From Saccoglossus kowalevskii (taxonomy: Eukaryota; Hemichordata; Enteropneusta; Harrimaniidae): a stretch of 11,579 nucleotides of DNA. Positions 9,001 to 11,579 of the stretch are shown here, one piece after another (the first letter of the stretch is position 1; the number at the start of each line of letters is the position of its first letter). The notes under the pieces are model-generated. The model saw nothing but the letters and a program-made list of their open reading frames with translations. It had not been told where the DNA came from and ran no database searches. The stretch lies in the NCBI RefSeq assembly GCF_000003605.2, contig NW_003153751.1:106563-118141 (forward strand), in the 5' to 3' direction. The translations under genes were made by a program, and so were the position numbers.

Positions 9001-10357
9001 CAGGTGAGTTTACCCAGAATGCATTGCATATTCAAATCAATAGGACAGGAGATGGTGGTAAAATCAGGTGAGTTTACCCAGAATGCATTGCATATTCAAG
9101 TCAAGATGATGGGTGAAATGATGTGAATTTACCCGGAATGCATTGCCCATCCAAGTCAGCAGGGCTCAGAAAAGATTCATGTACAGGTCAAATGAAAACT
9201 TTTTTTATATACTAGTAAATCATAATTTTTCTTTAATTGGCAGTAGTCGTCGCGCCATGGATGCGCGAGATATATGGGTCTCATATAAACAAAGATGGTG
9301 ACTTTGACTGTTGCGCAGATCAACGAGTACAAACTGAGACGTTTCCAAGCTTTAATTAAGTAATTTTCATGTTATTGGAAGGTATCGAAGGAGTCACCGG
9401 TGGTAATCAGTGCAAGTCGAGCCCCGCCTGTCAGACCTCATACTTTTCATTTCATGATTTCCATTTGAAGAGCACATTGGATTGTGGGTAAATCAATGTT
9501 TATCAACACAAATGTCGCACTTGCGCGACGACTATCGCGCTTTAAAAGTGGCTGGTGGGAATATGCTACTGAATTGCAAGTCATCACATTATATGTACAT
9601 ACAGTCAACGTTGAATTTTTTCGTAGTGGCATTTGGCAACCAAGTTCAAATTAAATTGGAAAATTTAGTAGCCAAGTATAAAATTATTTGTTGCATAATT
9701 AATATTTATACAAATTACGTGGAGATTCAGATATAAATTCAAGTATGTATGATATAATTGGTATAATTACAGACTCTCTGGCCATTCAGTTATCCTGTAG
9801 CTAAATCAGTCTTGCTAGCTTTATTTTGATGTGTGATACAAAGTATACAATTATATTTTACACATGACTAATGCACTTCAAACAAATTCCCATCGATATT
9901 TTGCTTGGTATGTTGTGACCTTCTTGGCTTGTATTCGGCAGCAGACTCTCACCACCCAGGGCACCCAGCAGGCTGTGTTTCATTTTTACCACCAGATGCA
10001 ATGTCGCTTGTATCATCATCATCGATTCATTCAACTGAATGACATTCACTTTCAATCTCATTTCTACCTCATTTCGTAACAATAATTGAATATTGTGAAT
10101 AAGTGTTGAATTGTGGGTAGAAGTTCGCCACTAAGAGGTGACAGGTTGTTGATGATACAGAAAGCTTCTTCACTAAATGGTGACCAAGATGTTTTTTGAA
10201 TCACCATTAAGTTTAATCTCTGGCATTAAAAAAGATCACAATCTTAAGGTTTGTGTATTTACTTTACAGTGTTGGTGAGTTGTATTTTAAATCTGAAAAG
10301 TTGGAGAAGTGGAAGACACAGCCACAGTCACTGGCAGGATTTGAGAAGATAAGGACG
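5519..10357 (+). CDS. DUF4347-domain protein, multi-exon animal gene (joined exons, 3' end open)
   Basis: The join 5519-6028, 8140-8316, 8863-8939, 10270-10357 reads without stops through four exons and gives 284 residues, with possible further exons downstream. Residues 1-95 are charged and low in complexity and are probably disordered. Residues about 96-250 match the DUF4347 pattern: a leading strand-helix unit (LLSTKIRNYSQI, then PNVILVQY, then a DNVTLESLLHQI helix), a strand ending in H154 (ILHSQPGSV), a second core strand ending in C209 (IDLLACNA), a helix (VIAEQLESLTG) and a final VSVGIS strand. In bacterial members the two core motifs usually read SHG...G and L.GC; here His and Cys are kept but Gly after His is Ser. 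The family has no settled function. The His/Cys layout resembles clan CD peptidases (caspase, CHAT), so a protease-like role is inference. No signal peptide or membrane span is visible, which suggests an intracellular protein. Confidence 0.75.
6056..6484. mobile_element. MITE with long terminal inverted repeats inside intron 1
   Basis: The left arm starts AGGGACGACGTCAAAAGATC at 6056. The right arm ends in its near-exact reverse complement at 6484, reading GATCTTTTGACGTCGTCCCT. Pairing extends inward for about 60 bp on each side, through GTCGGATAAAA and CTAAAGGAA, with few mismatches. The element is about 430 bp with no meaningful frame of its own, so it is a non-autonomous DNA transposon. 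It begins only 27 bp after the exon 1 donor. The small divergence of the arms suggests a fairly recent insertion. Confidence 0.75.
6481..6526. repeat. Perfect 14-bp inverted repeat at the MITE edge
   Basis: CCCTAAACTGAATA (6481-6494) is followed 18 nt later by its exact reverse complement TATTCAGTTTAGGG (6513-6526). The left arm overlaps the last four bases of the MITE. The right copy could be the edge of a second, nested or truncated element with an end of the TTTAGGG type. It would form a stable hairpin but has no U-tract typical of a terminator. Confidence 0.6.
6527..7040. repeat. Intron sequence with an imperfect hairpin at 6961-7017
   Basis: TTAACCCTTATCT (6961-6973) pairs with AGATGAGGGTTAA (7005-7017) with one G-T type mismatch. 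A perfect palindrome, GTACCGGTAC (6977-6986), sits in the loop. The rest of the stretch shows no gene. CCAGCT-containing strings recur around 6905 and 6956. It may be the remnant of another foldback element. Confidence 0.4.
7041..7415. mobile_element. MITE of about 375 bp with TA-flanked inverted ends
   Basis: The left end TAGACTGGCCCAG (7041-7053) is the exact reverse complement of the right end CTGGGCCAGTCTA (7403-7415). Complementarity resumes just inside with CAATTTTATA on the left and TATAAAATTG on the right, giving arms of about 30 bp. The outer TA on both sides fits the TA target duplication of Tc1/mariner-type elements. No coding frame is present. The TTTA microsatellite lies inside it. 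Confidence 0.72.
7102..7124. repeat. (TTTA)n microsatellite
   Basis: About five and a half uninterrupted TTTA units lie inside the 7041-7415 MITE. The tract is expected to vary in length between individuals. Confidence 0.85.
7690..7925 (-). mobile_element. tRNA-derived SINE, head at about 7920, minus strand
   Basis: Read on the minus strand, the head has an A-box-like TGGTAGCACAGAGG (7917-7904) and, at tRNA spacing, a B-box-like GTTCAAATTCT (7870-7860). The anticodon-arm region between them is tRNA-like, and CCGGTTACTGG precedes the A box. This is the internal RNA polymerase III promoter of a tRNA-related SINE. The body continues at least to about 7690 through GGTCGACCCCTACCCTGG and CACCGACTCAATGG. 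The tail boundary and any target duplication are not clear. Plus-strand frames over 7534-7828 are by-products of this element. It is not an intact tRNA gene because the cloverleaf is too degraded. Confidence 0.7.
8005..8110. mobile_element. Decayed relative of the 2103-2322 MITE
   Basis: Read as reverse complement, 8110-8075 gives a CCACTGGGTTTCAATTTTGC string that lines up with TTCACTAGGTTTTAATTTTG of the first MITE. The left side carries the matching CCCAGTGAAAC near 8030. The palindromic layout is the same, but the terminal ACTGTAAAA is lost. It ends about 30 bp before the exon 2 acceptor. Confidence 0.4.
8140..8316 (+). CDS. Coding exon 2: second half of the DUF4347 core, with Cys 209
   Basis: This exon of exactly 59 codons is phase 0 at both ends and encodes residues 171-229. 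The acceptor TTGTCTGTTTAG (AG at 8138-8139) and the donor ACTGGG|GTAAGA (GT at 8317) are both good. The peptide VVTLSSLSDQSSIREFF is followed by a helix and then ARIDLLACNATQNTDGAVI, AEQLESLTG. The latter matches the most diagnostic DUF4347 stretch, usually of the form DILLYGCnvA...G..F...L...TG. The Cys is kept, with Ala replacing the usual Gly before it; ACN also occurs in CHAT proteases. The last 26 bp of this exon, with the donor, are duplicated at 8473. Confidence 0.85.
8291..8640. repeat. Tandem duplication of exon 2 end plus splice donor
   Basis: The 40 nt starting at 8291 (last 26 nt of exon 2, donor and intron start) recur identically at 8473. Looser similarity follows, including GAAATT, GAAGAGGTTTA and TTCTCTT. 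A shared ACATGCGCAAGTGATG near each unit's end (8450 and 8621) bounds units of about 180 and 170 bp. The second copy therefore carries a full decoy donor (GT at 8499) with exon-like sequence before it but no matching upstream part of the exon. Confidence 0.8.
8778..8841. repeat. GACCT/AACCT short tandem repeat
   Basis: A degenerate array of GACCT, GACCTAAC and CCGACCTAAC units ends 20 bp before the exon 3 acceptor. CCTAAC units superficially recall telomeric CCCTAA, but the period is five to seven and mixed, so I treat it as a simple repeat. Confidence 0.7.
8863..8939 (+). CDS. Coding exon 3: end of the DUF4347 domain
   Basis: This exon starts after TTATTTTCTCAG (AG at 8861-8862) and ends at ATCAG|GTGAGT (GT at 8940), in phase 2. 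It encodes residues 230-254 plus two bases of Ser 255. The VSVGISKEILGSDIQI segment directly follows the exon 2 LTG and matches the TGadVAASt strand that follows the helix in DUF4347. The next part (NRTGDGGKI) looks like a loop. The last 39 nt of this exon and its donor are repeated three times in tandem. Reading past the true donor gives an immediate TGA at 8941. Confidence 0.8.
8901..9155. repeat. 64-bp tandem repeat copying exon 3 end plus splice donor
   Basis: Units start at 8901, 8965 and 9029 with an exact 64-bp period and almost no differences. The only clear change is a C for T in the second unit near its start. A fourth, shortened and diverged unit starts at 9093 and ends around the GAATGCATTGC near 9145. 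Each full unit contains the last 39 nt of exon 3, the CAG|GTGAGT donor and 25 nt of intron. Donors therefore occur at 8940, 9004 and 9068. The near identity implies a recent duplication or ongoing homogenisation. Confidence 0.92.
9156..10269. other. Intron 3, with a 12-bp inverted repeat bracketing 9244-9534
   Basis: TAGTCGTCGCGC (9244-9255) is the exact reverse complement of GCGCGACGACTA (9523-9534). The interval between them is unusually CpG-rich for this window and codes for nothing I recognise. It may be a small non-autonomous element, but the arms do not extend. The remainder, 9540-10269, is AT-rich. Overlapping 70-codon frames near 9860-10080 on both strands have no domain. Confidence 0.4.
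10270..10357 (+). CDS. Coding exon 4: post-domain segment, donor uncertain
   Basis: The acceptor TTTACTTTACAG (AG at 10268-10269) joins in phase 2 to exon 3, completing Ser 255 and giving residues 256-284: VGELYFKSEKLEKWKTQPQS, then LAGFEKIRT. Two donors are possible. ACG|GTAGGA (GT at 10358) leaves phase 0 and would fit the candidate exon at 10874. AAAAG|GTAATA (GT at 10368) leaves phase 1 and adds VGK plus the first base of the next codon. With the second, FEKIRTVGKG resembles the first strand and glycine loop of a NEK-type kinase. I favour the first because a phase-matching exon exists in the window. Confidence 0.72.
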
Positions 10358-10873
10358 GTAGGAAAAGGTAATAAAATTGCAATTGAATTTTTTATAGAGA
10401 TTTAATCCTTTGAGCACCATCATTTTTTCAACCAAAATTTTCGTGCAACATTTTGCCTATTTTTAAAGAGCGGCAGTTGTCATGCCACGTCCTGTTTGAT
10501 CCATAGCGACGTACACAATATGTGTAAAATACATTGTTTTGTTACATGAAATTCAAACACGACCACCACCCTTTAAGTATTTTTTTAAGTTTTGTTTAAC
10601 CATTTTGGACCAAATGGGATTTTGTTCTTTATTAACTATTGGACTACATCAAAATTTTTGAAAAAAATCTGTGAAAATATAACATTTTGTGTTATGAATG
10701 GTGACTAAAATTGACTTTTGACCTCAAAGATTTAGTGATGCAACATAGCCTAGCACATATTTCGTTGCAAGTAGATATTTATTCTATTTATTGACAATTA
10801 TTTATTGATATTTATTTCTATTTATTTGTCTACACCTTTCAATATAATTTTGCTTTCAATATCAGGCGTTTAG
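10358..10873. other. Intron 4, no feature seen
   Basis: This AT-rich sequence shows no coding frame of note and no clear repeat boundaries. The part from about 10405 to 10700 is rich in AAAATTTT-type strings and may be an old, unclassified repeat. It ends in a pyrimidine-containing tract with two AGs eight bases apart, at 10864-10865 and 10872-10873. Confidence 0.4.
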
Positions 10874-10978
10874 AGATTGGAAACATCTGCTGACATTGAT
10901 GTTGACCTCCTGGATGAGTTTGTTTATAATAACCTTTTCATCATCAGACTTTCTCGACCACATTTTTCTGCACTTAAG
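10874..10978 (+). CDS. Candidate coding exon 5
   Basis: Thirty-five codons are open between TTTAG (AG at 10872-10873) and AAG|GTAGAG (GT at 10979), phase 0 at both ends. The peptide RLETSADIDVDLLDEFVYNN, then LFIIRLSRPHFSALK, has a protein-like mix of acidic and hydrophobic residues and plausible codon use. It continues smoothly from FEKIRT of exon 4. Against it, a CAG lies 8 nt upstream and would normally be used first, but using it puts a stop in frame. I recognise no domain. It could be an exon of an alternative transcript or a chance frame. Confidence 0.42.
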
Positions 10979-11474
10979 GTAGAGATGCATGTTTGTGGGC
11001 ACTTGTGAGTGAATTTTTTTTTTTGGCTTTTTATTATCCAAACAGTCTTGGCTATAGACTGTTAAAATTTTGTAGAATTGTGAATAGTGGATCATACTCA
11101 AAAAATGATTTTAAAATATAGATAACACGTGCAAACATTCTCCTATTTGAATGCTTAGCAAGATTTAGCAAGGCTGTACATAAATAATAAAAAAGAAACA
11201 TGGTGAAAAAAAGAAATGATGAGATCTTCATATTATGCACTATATTTAACTTTTAACAAAACGATAATACATTTAAATTTGGAACTGTTACAGCCATTTT
11301 AATTATGAGCATTAGCAAACTTCTTACTGAGTGAATTGTCATGCAAATTAGCAATTGTCTCAGCTTCTTTTTAGTGCACATCCCAGAACTTTAACAAAAA
11401 ATAGCTCCTAGACGCTTTGACCTTTTGTTTTGAAATTTTCACAAATGATTGACAATGTGTTTATCTTTTGACAG
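10979..11474. other. Putative intron 5, no feature seen
   Basis: AT-rich, with long A and T runs and no recognisable element. Short minus-strand frames of about 60-80 codons here are low in information. A strong acceptor, TTTATCTTTTGACAG, closes the stretch at 11474. Confidence 0.35.
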
Positions 11475-11522
11475 GAAACAGAAGCATGGTTTAGAAGCTA
11501 TTTTTTTTTAAATCACTTTTGA
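11475..11522 (+). CDS. Candidate exon 6 with a stop codon (possible 3' end)
   Basis: After a good acceptor (AG at 11473-11474) the frame continues in phase 0 from exon 5 as ETEAWFRSYFFLNHF and reaches TGA at 11520-11522. No credible donor occurs before the stop, so this would be the terminal exon and the protein would be 334 residues. No AATAAA follows before the window ends. Nothing in the peptide identifies a domain, and the run of nine T residues inside it is a risk point for sequence error that would change the frame. Confidence 0.28.
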   Translation, partial: ETEAWFRSYFFLNHF

Positions 11523-11579
11523 CCAAAAAAGCACATTTTTGTGCATATTTCAAACTACAGTGTCCATAAAAAAAAAATA

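Noticed and set aside
8901-9155. CRISPR-like array
   Set aside because: The units are contiguous 64-bp tandem copies without distinct spacers, and the sequence is eukaryotic.
9864-10082. Mirror-image frames of about 70 codons on both strands
   Set aside because: No recognisable domain, no matched splice sites in phase with the gene, and the same bases are open on both strands.
10866-10978. Exon 5 starting at the first acceptor (CAG at 10865)
   Set aside because: With the phase-1 donor of exon 4 it gives an in-frame TAG within three codons; with the phase-0 donor it reads a hydrophobic, shadow-like peptide. Starting after the second AG gives the more protein-like frame.

Overview
This is eukaryotic genomic DNA, almost certainly from an invertebrate animal. 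It is AT-rich, has long non-coding stretches, GT-AG introns, a tRNA-derived SINE, short terminal-inverted-repeat elements (MITEs) and simple repeats. There is no bacterial-style gene packing and no ribosome binding sites. The repeat landscape (MITEs with TA-type ends, a diverged satellite of about 158 bp, a SINE) resembles marine invertebrates such as molluscs, brachiopods, hemichordates or amphioxus, but the sequence alone does not fix the phylum.

The main content is one plus-strand, multi-exon gene in the right half. Exons at 5519-6028, 8140-8316, 8863-8939 and 10270-10357 (or 10367) join in consistent phase (0, 0, 2) and read as one protein. It has a charged, probably disordered N-terminus of about 95 residues. 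A domain follows that I recognise as DUF4347, a family best known from large bacterial surface proteins and rare in animals. The hallmark His (residue 154) and Cys (residue 209) both survive, which invites comparison with caspase-like/CHAT (clan CD) peptidases. Two further candidate exons (10874-10978 and 11475-11522) keep phase 0 but are weaker. A competing 3' end of exon 4 would run into something like the start of a protein kinase glycine loop. The gene may continue beyond the window.

Layout: 1-1200 holds AT-rich DNA with no gene. 1200-1900 is relatively CpG-rich and could hold a promoter or non-coding first exon. 2103-2322 is a palindromic MITE. 2323-5028 has no supported gene. 5029-5460 is a diverged tandem repeat. 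A splice acceptor lies 9 nt before the start codon. Intron 1 of the coding region (6029-8139) holds two MITEs, an imperfect hairpin, a minus-strand SINE and a decayed copy of the first MITE family. The next two introns each begin with a tandem duplication that copies the 3' end of the preceding exon together with its splice donor: one extra copy after exon 2 and about three, one of them degenerate, after exon 3. This pattern is the most unusual structural feature of the locus.
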